DNA of 13,446 nt, from positions 1 through 13,446 of the forward strand of contig JAOACM010000065.1 in the NCBI GenBank assembly GCA_026417845.1, in the 5' to 3' direction. Below are positions 1 to 6,959 of the stretch, one piece after another (position 1 is the stretch's first letter; every line of letters starts with the position of its first letter). This DNA is from Planctomycetota bacterium. Its GTDB lineage: Bacteria; Planctomycetota; SZUA-567; H5-PLA8; CALKMO01. A model generated the notes under the pieces. The model made no database searches and had not been told where the DNA came from. It saw only the letters and a list, made by a program, of their open reading frames with translations. Position numbers and translations under genes: made by a program.

Positions 1-10
1 TGTCCGGACA
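1..10. repeat. 10-bp perfect palindrome at the window edge
   Basis: The first ten bases, TGTCCGGACA, read the same on both strands. They lie downstream of the last gene on the minus strand, in a 73-bp tail that is richer in A and T than the genes. The site could be half of a larger symmetric site cut by the window edge, an operator for a gene beyond the window, or chance. Nothing in the visible sequence separates these. I see no convincing hairpin followed by a T-run in positions 1-73, so no terminator is called after the last gene. Confidence 0.3.
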
Positions 11-73
11 TACATATGTTACACCGTGGCCGGCAGGAGGGTGAGCGCAAAATGCATATTGTGTTATTGTGTG

Positions 74-1330
74 TTATCTGTGGGCTGGCGTCGGCTCCGC
101 GGCGGAGGCTCCGGTCCGGTTGCCGATCAGCGACCTCAGCAGCGTATCCCACTGAGCGACGGTCTTTTCCTTCGAGAAAAATCCGCGGTACGTTTCGAAG
201 CATCGCAGCTGGAGCGGGACGAGGGCTTCCCTGTCGGAAGCCAGGCGGCGCATCCGGGCGGCGGTCTCGCCTATCCTGTCTTCCGTAAGAATCCAGCCGA
301 CATCGTGTTCCGAGATCCACCGGCCTATGTCCGAATCGGGCGGGCCGTCGAAGAGAACCGGGCGGCCGGCGGCGAGCGAGCCGAAGAACTTGGAAGGTAC
401 GACCAGTCCTTCCCAGCCCGGCTTGAGCGAGGCGACGTGGATATCGGCGGCGCCGAGCTGAAGCGGGAGCCTGTCCTTCGGGGCGAATTCTGCCGGCGCC
501 ACGTTCGGAATACCTTCCGCGGCCGCGCGGATTTCCATCTCCCCCGGTCCCCGGACGGCAAAACGGAATTCCACGCCGTCGCCGCTCAACTCGCGCGCCA
601 GGGCGAGTATGTTGTGGAACGCGTGGGCCCGGCCGAGGTGGCCCGAGTATAAAACGGCCAGCCTCGCGTCGCCGAACAGCCGCCGGCGGGTTTCCGGGTC
701 GGCGACCGCCGGCGCGGTCGGCTCGTGCATCGCCCATGGAGGGAGCGTGACCTTCAGGGACGGATGGCCGTATCGCTCCAGCCGCGCGCGCATGCATGGG
801 CCTAGGTCCGCCACGAGATCACAGCAGGCATAAGCCTCCCTGAGCGCCCGCCGCGCGGCACGGACTTTCCAGGAGCCTTCGCGCGCGGTACCCTCCGCCA
901 CGGCCGCATCCGGATGCACGTCGAAACACCAGTGCGCGATGCGGGTGCCGGGACTGAGCTTCCGGTAAAGCCACGCGGCAAGCACACCGAAGAGCGGATC
1001 CGACCCGGTCAGGACGACATCCGGCCGGTTCCGTCTCTTCCGGAGCGCCAGCAGTCCCCATGCGGCCAGCATCCAGCAGGAATTCAGCAGCCTTCCGGCG
1101 GACGAAGACTGATTGAAAAAGCCCGGCCGCCATATCCTGCGAATGGATACGCCCTCGTATGTCTCGCTCGGGGAAAATTTGCGGGACGGATCATGGCGGG
1201 AGCGGTTGCAGGGCGCCGCCTCGACCTCCCAGCCGCGCCGCGCCAGCCCGACAGCCAGCCCGGTAAACATCTCCCCCCCGGCGACATCGTCGGGATGGAA
1301 GTAATGATAGAGCATCAGTATTCTGGGCAT
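74..1330 (-). CDS. WbuB/WcaI-like GT4 glycosyltransferase
   Basis: Predicted 418-residue cytoplasmic, GT-B fold sugar transferase that would add a sugar from a nucleotide donor to the lipid-linked glycan. The N-terminal domain opens with a short beta strand and the GGE loop (ILMLYHYFHPDDVAGGE, residues 4-20), typical of the WbuB/WcaI branch, and HWCFDVHPD lies at 133-141. The C-terminal donor domain has LAVLYSGHLGRAH (224-236) and the signature WEGLVVPSKFFGSLAAGRPV (306-325). The usual second Glu of the E-x7-E motif is Phe here, while the VPSK...AAGRP pattern of this branch is kept. The open frame extends 80 codons further upstream, but that part is Arg/Pro/Gly-rich and family-unlike, and the GGE fold starts right after the chosen ATG, which has a purine-rich stretch (GGAGCGGGA) upstream. 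It follows the GDP-fucose genes after a 246-bp spacer in which I see nothing. A fucosyl- or N-acetylfucosaminyl-type donor is plausible but unproven. Confidence 0.85.
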   Translation of the reverse strand: MPRILMLYHYFHPDDVAGGEMFTGLAVGLARRGWEVEAAPCNRSRHDPSRKFSPSETYEGVSIRRIWRPGFFNQSSSAGRLLNSCWMLAAWGLLALRKRRNRPDVVLTGSDPLFGVLAAWLYRKLSPGTRIAHWCFDVHPDAAVAEGTAREGSWKVRAARRALREAYACCDLVADLGPCMRARLERYGHPSLKVTLPPWAMHEPTAPAVADPETRRRLFGDARLAVLYSGHLGRAHAFHNILALARELSGDGVEFRFAVRGPGEMEIRAAAEGIPNVAPAEFAPKDRLPLQLGAADIHVASLKPGWEGLVVPSKFFGSLAAGRPVLFDGPPDSDIGRWISEHDVGWILTEDRIGETAARMRRLASDREALVPLQLRCFETYRGFFSKEKTVAQWDTLLRSLIGNRTGASAAEPTPAHR

Positions 1331-1576
1331 TGCGTCCCGCTCCGCACGCGACCGGTGATTCCCCTCCCGGACAGGCAGAGGGCTTCCGGGCGCGGCGATC
1401 CGGCGGTCTTCCTGCGCGGTTCGGGGCGCAAGGCTGCCTGTACGCTCCACCGGCCGGTCCGCCGATGCCCGAAGCCCCGGCAGTTTCATGTTGCGCCCCG
1501 CCGTGCGATCCTGCGGCTGCAGGAGCCAGGGCAAACACCCCTTGCGATGCTCGCGGCTTTTCCCGCGCAAGTCGCC

Positions 1577-2512
1577 TTACTTCGCCGCGACTTGCGAAAG
1601 GAACCACTCATACGTGGACTTGAGGCCTTCCGCCAGCCGGATTGCAGGCTTCCAGCCGAGGGAACGGATGCGGGAAGAATCCAGCAGTTTCCTGGGGGTG
1701 CCGTCGGGTCTGGAGAGGTCGAACCTTATGTTTCCCTCGAATCCCACGGTCTTCCGGACAGCCTCGGCCAGTTCCGCTATCGCGACTTCCTCGCCGGATC
1801 CCACGTTGACGATTTCCTCGCCATCATATATCTTCATAAGCAGTATGCAGGCGTCGGCGAGGTCGTCCACGTACAGGAATTCCCGCCTCGGCGTACCGCT
1901 TCCCCACACGACAACTTCCCGCGCTCCGGCCATCTTCGCCTCGTGGAACCTGCGTATCAGCGCCGGTATCACGTGTGAGCCTTCCGGATCGAAATTGTCC
2001 CCCGGGCCGTAGAGATTCGTGGGCATAAGGCAGATGCCACGGAATCCGTACTGTCGCCTGAAGGACTGGACCATTTTGATGCCGGCGATCTTGGCGACCG
2101 CGTACCATTCGTTTGTAGGCTCGAGCGGACCGGAGAGCAGATATTCCTCGCGGATCGGCTGCGGCGCCAGCCTGGGGTATATGCAGGACGAACCGAGGAA
2201 GAGCAGCTTGGCGGTTCCGAACCTGCGCGAAGCATCAATTACGTGAGTCTGGATGAGCAGGTTGTCGCGAATGAAATCGGCAGGGAATGACGAGTTGGCC
2301 CTTATCCCGCCGACCCTGGCGGCGGCCAGGAAGACGTACTCAGGCCGCGCCTCCGCGAAAAAGCGGGTCACCGCCGCCTGGTCGGTCAGATCGAGTTCGC
2401 GCCTGTCGCGGGCCAGGATGTTCCGGAACCCGGCCTCGCGCAACTTCCGGAGGATGGCCGAACCGACCAGGCCCCGATGCCCGGCCACATATATGCGCGC
2501 ATTCCTGTCCAC
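1577..2512 (-). CDS. fcl: GDP-L-fucose synthase
   Basis: Bifunctional 3,5-epimerase/4-reductase that turns GDP-4-keto-6-deoxy-D-mannose into GDP-L-fucose with NADPH, in the cytoplasm. This is a short-chain dehydrogenase (extended SDR) of 311 residues, close to the E. coli enzyme (about 320). The Rossmann loop GHRGLVG is at 11-17. The active-site residues line up: S108 and C110 in LGSSCIYP, Y137 and K141 in NEWYAVAK, and H180 in DPEGSHVIPA. C110 and H180 are the acid/base pair expected for the epimerisation, which separates this enzyme from simple 4-reductases. The start codon is GTG, preceded by AAGGGCAGGG with the AGGG ending six bases upstream. It lies 173 bp downstream of the dehydratase that makes its substrate. 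The spacer shows no terminator. Also called wcaG in colanic acid clusters. Confidence 0.96.
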   Translation of the reverse strand: MDRNARIYVAGHRGLVGSAILRKLREAGFRNILARDRRELDLTDQAAVTRFFAEARPEYVFLAAARVGGIRANSSFPADFIRDNLLIQTHVIDASRRFGTAKLLFLGSSCIYPRLAPQPIREEYLLSGPLEPTNEWYAVAKIAGIKMVQSFRRQYGFRGICLMPTNLYGPGDNFDPEGSHVIPALIRRFHEAKMAGAREVVVWGSGTPRREFLYVDDLADACILLMKIYDGEEIVNVGSGEEVAIAELAEAVRKTVGFEGNIRFDLSRPDGTPRKLLDSSRIRSLGWKPAIRLAEGLKSTYEWFLSQVAAK

Positions 2513-2685
2513 GCCGCACCCTGCCCTTGTACGGCGGCCGTTTTTCCCGATGCCGCTACGGGTCGTGCCCCGCGTCCGACGATCAGGCCGGCGCCGCGGT
2601 CCGGAACAGAATGCTCTGCCATCCTGACCGGCGACAGCCGCGCCTCCCCCGGTCTCACGCCTTCCAGAAACCCGGCGGGAGCCTC

Positions 2686-3732
2686 TCAGACCTTCGAACC
2701 GGGGGCCCCTCCGGGAGTGCGCCCGGCGCCTCCGATATACGCTTCGCGGCGGGCCAGCTCAAGATCGTGCTCCACCATCATCCTGACCAGGTCAGGGAAG
2801 CGGACCTTCGGCCGCCAGCCGAGTTCGCGCGCCGCCCTCGAAGCGTCCCCGCGCAGGTGTTCCGGCTCGGCGGGTCTGAAATACCGCGGGTCTACCTCGA
2901 CATGTTTCTCCCAGTTCAGGCCGAGGAGACCGAAGGCAGCCTCGGCGAACTCGCGCACCGAATGCGACTCGCCGGTGGCGATCACGTAGTCGTCCGGCGC
3001 GTCGCGCTGCAGCATCAGCCACATGGCTTCAACATAATCGCCGGCGAACCCCCAGTCGCGTCTCGCATCGAGATTTCCCAGAAACACTTTTTCCTGCAGC
3101 CCCATCTTTATCCGTCCTGCGGCCCTTGTGATCTTCCGCGTGACGAAGGTCTCCCCCCTGCGCGGCGACTCGTGATTGAACAGTATCCCGTTGACCGCGA
3201 ACATCCCGTACGCCTCCCGGTAGTTTACTGTATGCCAGAAGGCAGCGACCTTTGCGACCGCGTAGGGACTTCGCGGGCGGAAAGGCGTGTCCTCGCGCTG
3301 GGGAGGGGGCGAGGAACCGAACATCTCGGAGGAGCCGGCCTGATAAAATCTGACTTCCGCCCCGGTGGCTTCAATGTAATCGCGCAGCGCCTCCAGCAGC
3401 CGGAGCGTGCCGGTGGCCACTATATCTGCCGTGTACTCGGGCTGTTCGAAGGAGACCTTGACATGCGACTGCGCCGCCAGATTGTACACCTCATCCGGCC
3501 GCGCCTTCCTGAGCACCTTCCTCAGGCACGTCCCGTCGGAGAGGTCGCCGTAGTGGAGGAAGAGCCGCGCTTCCCTGTCGTGCGGATCGCGATAGAGGCG
3601 GTCTATCCTGGCCGTGTTGAACGTCGAGGCTCTGCGTATGACGCCGTGGACCTCGTAGCCTCTACCCAACAGCAGCTCGGCCAGGTACGAACCATCCTGG
3701 CCCGTTATCCCGGTTATCAGCGCCCGCCGCAT
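2686..3732 (-). CDS. gmd: GDP-mannose 4,6-dehydratase
   Basis: Converts GDP-D-mannose to GDP-4-keto-6-deoxy-D-mannose, the branch point to GDP-L-fucose, GDP-D-rhamnose and related 6-deoxy sugars. The 348-residue extended SDR shows TGITGQDGSYLAE (7-19) for NADP binding, the STFNTARIDRLY segment (36-47), the catalytic group S134, E136, Y157 and K161 (in QAGSSEMFG and SPYAVAK), and NGILFNHESPRRGE (181-194), which recognises GDP. Ser replaces the Thr of the E. coli catalytic triad. As I recall them, QAGSSEMFG followed by a PPPQ stretch is shared with plant MUR1 and many non-enteric bacterial enzymes. The ATG has GGAGG eight bases upstream. The last 20 or so residues, rich in Gly and Pro, are a non-conserved tail. 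With fcl directly downstream, the product is most likely GDP-L-fucose. Confidence 0.97.
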   Translation of the reverse strand: MRRALITGITGQDGSYLAELLLGRGYEVHGVIRRASTFNTARIDRLYRDPHDREARLFLHYGDLSDGTCLRKVLRKARPDEVYNLAAQSHVKVSFEQPEYTADIVATGTLRLLEALRDYIEATGAEVRFYQAGSSEMFGSSPPPQREDTPFRPRSPYAVAKVAAFWHTVNYREAYGMFAVNGILFNHESPRRGETFVTRKITRAAGRIKMGLQEKVFLGNLDARRDWGFAGDYVEAMWLMLQRDAPDDYVIATGESHSVREFAEAAFGLLGLNWEKHVEVDPRYFRPAEPEHLRGDASRAARELGWRPKVRFPDLVRMMVEHDLELARREAYIGGAGRTPGGAPGSKV

Positions 3733-3808
3733 CCGCTCGGCCTCCGATCCGCCTGAGGCGGCCCCCCGGCACGACCGCCTGCCCTCCCGCCTCCGGCCCG
3801 TCCGCCCC

Positions 3809-4858
3809 TCATGGTCTCCGCCATTCCTCGATATCCCTCAGCCATTGTCTCATCCGCGAATATACGTCGTACCCTGAACTCATGCACCTCCTGTATCCGG
3901 CCTCGGCTATCTTCCGGCGGGCCACGTCGTTGAGCGCGTAGAATCGCGCCTTGTCCACGAACTCCTCGACCGACGAGAAGTATTCCGCCTCCCTGCCTTC
4001 CTCGTAAAGCTGCAGCATCACCGGGGTGCGCTCGGCCAGCAGGAATGCCCCGCACGCGGGAATCTCGAAGACGCGGATGGTGTACTGATCTCTGTTCCAC
4101 CTCGAAAAGAAGCAGGCGCATACCCTGGCTCCGCATATCGCCCTGGCGTAGTCGTCCCCGGCAAGCAGCGGTCCTATCGGTATCGAAAACTCCGCGGCGC
4201 GCGCCATCAGAAATCTCCAACGCCAGAAATGGCCGTAAATCCTCACGTCCAGTCCGGCTTTCGCGGCCGCCGAGAGGTACGCAACCCGGATGTCCGGTTC
4301 CGGATGTCCGGCAAACAGCACGTCGCACGTCCACCGCTGCGCATCCTCTCCTTCGAGCCGCCTTGGATAATGCAGCCACGGCAGGTAATAGAACATGAGA
4401 AGTTTTACCCTCGGCACGCCGGCCGCGAGGAATTCGGCCACGTTGCATTCGCGGAAGACATGGTAACCATGGTAAAGCGGGAGCGCCCTGAGCAGGTGGC
4501 GGTAGCGGAACATGCGGCGCCTGGGGCCTGTCGGGTCATCGTTGTGATAGCCGGCCACGAAAGTCAGGGGTCTTATGGCCTCGACGGTCTCGCGGGTAAA
4601 ATGCCGGCCCTGGTACAGGAGCGTGACGTCCGGGCGCTCATTACGGACGGCCCGGACCAGTTCCCGGTTCGCCCTGCGGACGCCCGGTCCCCACAGGAGC
4701 CGTTCCTGGAGCATCCGTACCGGGCCGGCGCCGGTGAAGGCGTGGGCGTCGAACAGCCGGCAGCGGATGCCGATCTCGTTCAGCGCCCTGTGCCAGGCTG
4801 GCTCGTATATGTCGTCGAAAGCCGACCGGGCTATCAGTACGGTCAGGGGGTTTGACAT
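3809..4858 (-). CDS. CgeB-like family glycosyltransferase
   Basis: A 349-residue GT-B type glycosyltransferase of the CgeB-like group (DUF3880-type N-terminal half with a Glyco_trans_1_2 C-terminal half). Visible landmarks are the acceptor-domain segment RPDVTLLYQGRH (75-86), AGYHNDDPTGPRR (102-114), which is typical of this group, and the C-terminal run RVFEIPACGAFLLAERTP (262-279) followed by LYEEGREAEYFSSVEEF (284-300). It lacks the plain GT4 E-x7-E signature; FEIPACG takes that place. No signal peptide or membrane span is seen, so it acts in the cytoplasm or at the inner face of the membrane. The ATG has GGAG abutting it and GGAGG about 14 bases upstream, a poor arrangement, but no better start exists nearby. 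It sits between a methyltransferase (39 bp upstream) and gmd (76 bp downstream). Donor and linkage cannot be read from the sequence. Confidence 0.85.
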   Translation of the reverse strand: MSNPLTVLIARSAFDDIYEPAWHRALNEIGIRCRLFDAHAFTGAGPVRMLQERLLWGPGVRRANRELVRAVRNERPDVTLLYQGRHFTRETVEAIRPLTFVAGYHNDDPTGPRRRMFRYRHLLRALPLYHGYHVFRECNVAEFLAAGVPRVKLLMFYYLPWLHYPRRLEGEDAQRWTCDVLFAGHPEPDIRVAYLSAAAKAGLDVRIYGHFWRWRFLMARAAEFSIPIGPLLAGDDYARAICGARVCACFFSRWNRDQYTIRVFEIPACGAFLLAERTPVMLQLYEEGREAEYFSSVEEFVDKARFYALNDVARRKIAEAGYRRCMSSGYDVYSRMRQWLRDIEEWRRP

Positions 4859-4897
4859 CTCCGATTCGCGGACCTCCGGCGGGGAATCGCCCGATAC

Positions 4898-5839
4898 TCA
4901 CATGGATGCTTCTCCATCGTCTCCTTCATCTCCATCCGGCAGCTTCCTGCCCAGAAAATAGTACGCGCCGGCCGACTCCGTCCCTCCGGGCGATCCCGCC
5001 AGCCACCCGTCGAGATACTTCGGCCACCACAGCAACCAGTCGCATACATACTCGGCCACCCGCCTGATTCCCCGCGGGAACGGTGAAGTCAGGAAACCTC
5101 TGGCGGCCAGAGCGAAGGCCATTCCGGGTCCGCAACAAGCCCCGCCCGCCAGCTCCGCGAAGCCGCTCCACAGCAGTCTGTGGCCGTATGGTGTAAAGCG
5201 CCAGAAGTCCGCCGGGGCTCCGTGGACCGGCTGGAGGAGCGGGACCTCGCTGTACAGGAGACCTCCCGGCTTCAGGACCCGTCTTATTTCGCCGACTGCC
5301 TTCCAAGGGTCCGTCACGTGCTCCAGGATAGCCTGTGCGACGGCGAAATCGAAGACCGCGTCCCGGAATGGCAGCATATGGACGTCGGCCACCACGTGAA
5401 CCCCCTCCAGGAGGCGTATATCGGTGTTGACGGCGCGGAGGCCCGGAGCTCCGGTCAGATATCGGATCCCCTGGCCGCCCGCCCCACACCCGGCCACCAG
5501 CCCGACGCCTCCGCCCCCCGCGGCCAGCATCTCCGCCATGCGCCGGAAGTTGCGGGCGGCGGCCACGTTGCGGCTGATCCGCGGCTTGGCATTAAACAGG
5601 GCCGATGCGAGGCGTCGCCAGCGCGACGGCTTTGGAGCCTCGGATTCAGCCACCCGACTGGCGATGCGGAACGGGCTCGATGCCTCGTCGAGAATCACCG
5701 GTACCCCCCGGACTATCGGCCACCTGCGGGGCACGGAGGGACAGGCGGCCGCGGAACAGGCGAGATCTCCCCCGTCCAGCAGCCGCAGCGGCGCGCGGCA
5801 TCTCGGGCACGCGAGCAATCCCGCAAGTTCAGCCGGCAT
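4898..5839 (-). CDS. SAM methyltransferase with N-terminal zinc ribbon
   Basis: Predicted 313-residue class I methyltransferase. Residues 8-50 form a Trm112-like zinc ribbon with C11-x2-C14 and a second pair C28/C33, followed by PIVRGVPVIL. The methyltransferase fold starts near 111 with the SAM loop LVAGCGAGGQG (114-124), then VVADVHMLPFRD (149-160) and ILEHVTDPWKAVGEIRRVLK (171-190). HGAPADFWRFTPYG (206-219) is a tail motif it shares with the methyltransferase at 12352-13119. The substrate is probably a sugar hydroxyl or chain end, given the cluster. The frame is open to a GTG at 5944, but I prefer the ATG at 5839: the zinc ribbon begins just after it, and it overlaps the end of the upstream glycosyltransferase by 11 bp, suggesting translational coupling. 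There is no clear Shine-Dalgarno. A mildly hydrophobic stretch near 262-285 could be a membrane contact. Confidence 0.85.
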   Translation of the reverse strand: MPAELAGLLACPRCRAPLRLLDGGDLACSAAACPSVPRRWPIVRGVPVILDEASSPFRIASRVAESEAPKPSRWRRLASALFNAKPRISRNVAAARNFRRMAEMLAAGGGGVGLVAGCGAGGQGIRYLTGAPGLRAVNTDIRLLEGVHVVADVHMLPFRDAVFDFAVAQAILEHVTDPWKAVGEIRRVLKPGGLLYSEVPLLQPVHGAPADFWRFTPYGHRLLWSGFAELAGGACCGPGMAFALAARGFLTSPFPRGIRRVAEYVCDWLLWWPKYLDGWLAGSPGGTESAGAYYFLGRKLPDGDEGDDGEASM

Positions 5840-6959
5840 CCACGTGCTGTCGCGATCTCTTCCGCCCAATGGTCTCCTCGTATATCCCGATGTGCGACCG
5901 GACGACTTCCTCCAGCGCGAACCGCCTGGCCGTCTCCAGTCCACCCCCGATCAGCCGACCGCGCAGGGCATCGTCCGAGAATATCCGCTCCGTTGTCGCG
6001 GCCGTCGCCTCCGGATCGTCCAGCGGGACCAGCAGGCCATTGTATCCGTCGCGGACCAGTTCGTTGAGCGCCGGGACGTCCGTGGCCACGATCGGCACGC
6101 CCGACGCCATCGCCTCGACGGCCGCCAGCCCCATCCCTTCCTGCTCGCTCAGCATCCACGCGGCGCCAGCCCCGCGCATCAGCTCCGGCACGTCGTCCCG
6201 GACGCCGAGGAAGCGCACCCGGTCCCGGACGCCAAGCTTCGCGGCGAGCCTTTCGAGGTCCGGGCGCATGGGCCCGTCGCCGATAAGGTCCAGCGATGCA
6301 CCGGGGAGCCGGCAAATGGCGCGCAGCGCCACGTTCTGACGCTTCAGCGCATACAGCGTTCCGACCATGACGATCCGGCGCGGCGGGGGGCCGGCGACCG
6401 GAGCGGGCCACATCGAAAGGTCCACCGGATTCGGTTGGGGCGTTATGGCTTCCGCTTCGATCCCCAGACAGGCCGCCCACTCCTCCGCCGCATGATGGGA
6501 GACCGCCAGCAGCCTCGCGCCGGATTCCCTTATGGCCGCCTCGAACCTTCGATCCCACAACCGGCCGAAGGGCGAGAATCCTCCGCCGAAGCCTCCGATC
6601 TCGTGGAACGTATATACGGCCGGGATCCCCAGTTCGCGGATCGCCGGCGCCGCCCAGATCAGCGCCTGCGCCAGATGGCAGTGCGCCACGTCGGCGGCGA
6701 TTCCGCGGAGCGCATCGCCAACGGCGGCCCGGATGCGGCGGAGAACACCCAGCTCCCAGTACCTCGGGTATCTCTGGAAAAGGCCTAGGAGGTGCACCGC
6801 GACGCCGGTCCTTTCGAGATCACGCCCGTAGTCGAACCGGCCGCCAGCCACGATCACGTGGACCTCGTGCCCGGCGGCCGCCAGCCCGCGGGAAAGAAGC
6901 GCCACCACCGTTTCGGCGCCGGCCCTCCGCATGGCCGGCAGCACATGCGCGATCCTCAT
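5829..6959 (-). CDS. GT4 family glycosyltransferase
   Basis: A 376-residue GT-B retaining glycosyltransferase. The N-terminal acceptor domain begins MRIAHVLPAMRRAGAETVV, where the usual GG loop is AGAE, and includes DVAHCHLAQ (90-98) and YTFHEIGG (116-123). The C-terminal donor domain shows RRIVMVGTLYALKRQN (194-209) with the expected Lys/Arg for the donor phosphates, LIGDGPMR (225-232), and SEQEGMGLAAVEAMASGVPI (271-290) with an intact E274-x7-E282 pair, so it should be active. The start codon is contained in an ATGA overlap with the stop of the membrane polymerase gene upstream, and its end overlaps the methyltransferase downstream by 11 bp. The three genes are therefore a tightly coupled block. 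Donor sugar is unknown; with gmd/fcl nearby, mannose or fucose are reasonable guesses only. Confidence 0.93.
   Translation of the reverse strand: MRIAHVLPAMRRAGAETVVALLSRGLAAAGHEVHVIVAGGRFDYGRDLERTGVAVHLLGLFQRYPRYWELGVLRRIRAAVGDALRGIAADVAHCHLAQALIWAAPAIRELGIPAVYTFHEIGGFGGGFSPFGRLWDRRFEAAIRESGARLLAVSHHAAEEWAACLGIEAEAITPQPNPVDLSMWPAPVAGPPPRRIVMVGTLYALKRQNVALRAICRLPGASLDLIGDGPMRPDLERLAAKLGVRDRVRFLGVRDDVPELMRGAGAAWMLSEQEGMGLAAVEAMASGVPIVATDVPALNELVRDGYNGLLVPLDDPEATAATTERIFSDDALRGRLIGGGLETARRFALEEVVRSHIGIYEETIGRKRSRQHVDAG

Noticed and set aside
1331..1570. 80-codon N-terminal extension of the WbuB-like gene
   Set aside because: The extension is Arg/Pro-rich and unlike the family, while the GT-B fold starts immediately after the ATG at 1330.
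2287..3756. A 489-codon open frame on the plus strand, and other long plus-strand frames such as 914-1978, 5424-6788 and 10753-11733
   Set aside because: They lie antisense to well supported genes with intact catalytic motifs, their translations are rich in Arg, Pro and Gly with no recognisable domain, and long antisense frames are expected in GC-rich DNA.
3752..3764. Small hairpin CCGCCTGAGGCGG upstream of gmd as a terminator
   Set aside because: The stem is only five to six base pairs and no T-run follows on the coding strand.
5840..5944. 35-codon extension of the zinc-ribbon methyltransferase from a GTG at 5944
   Set aside because: It would overlap the conserved upstream glycosyltransferase by over 100 bp and adds a basic stretch before a zinc ribbon that normally sits at the very N-terminus.
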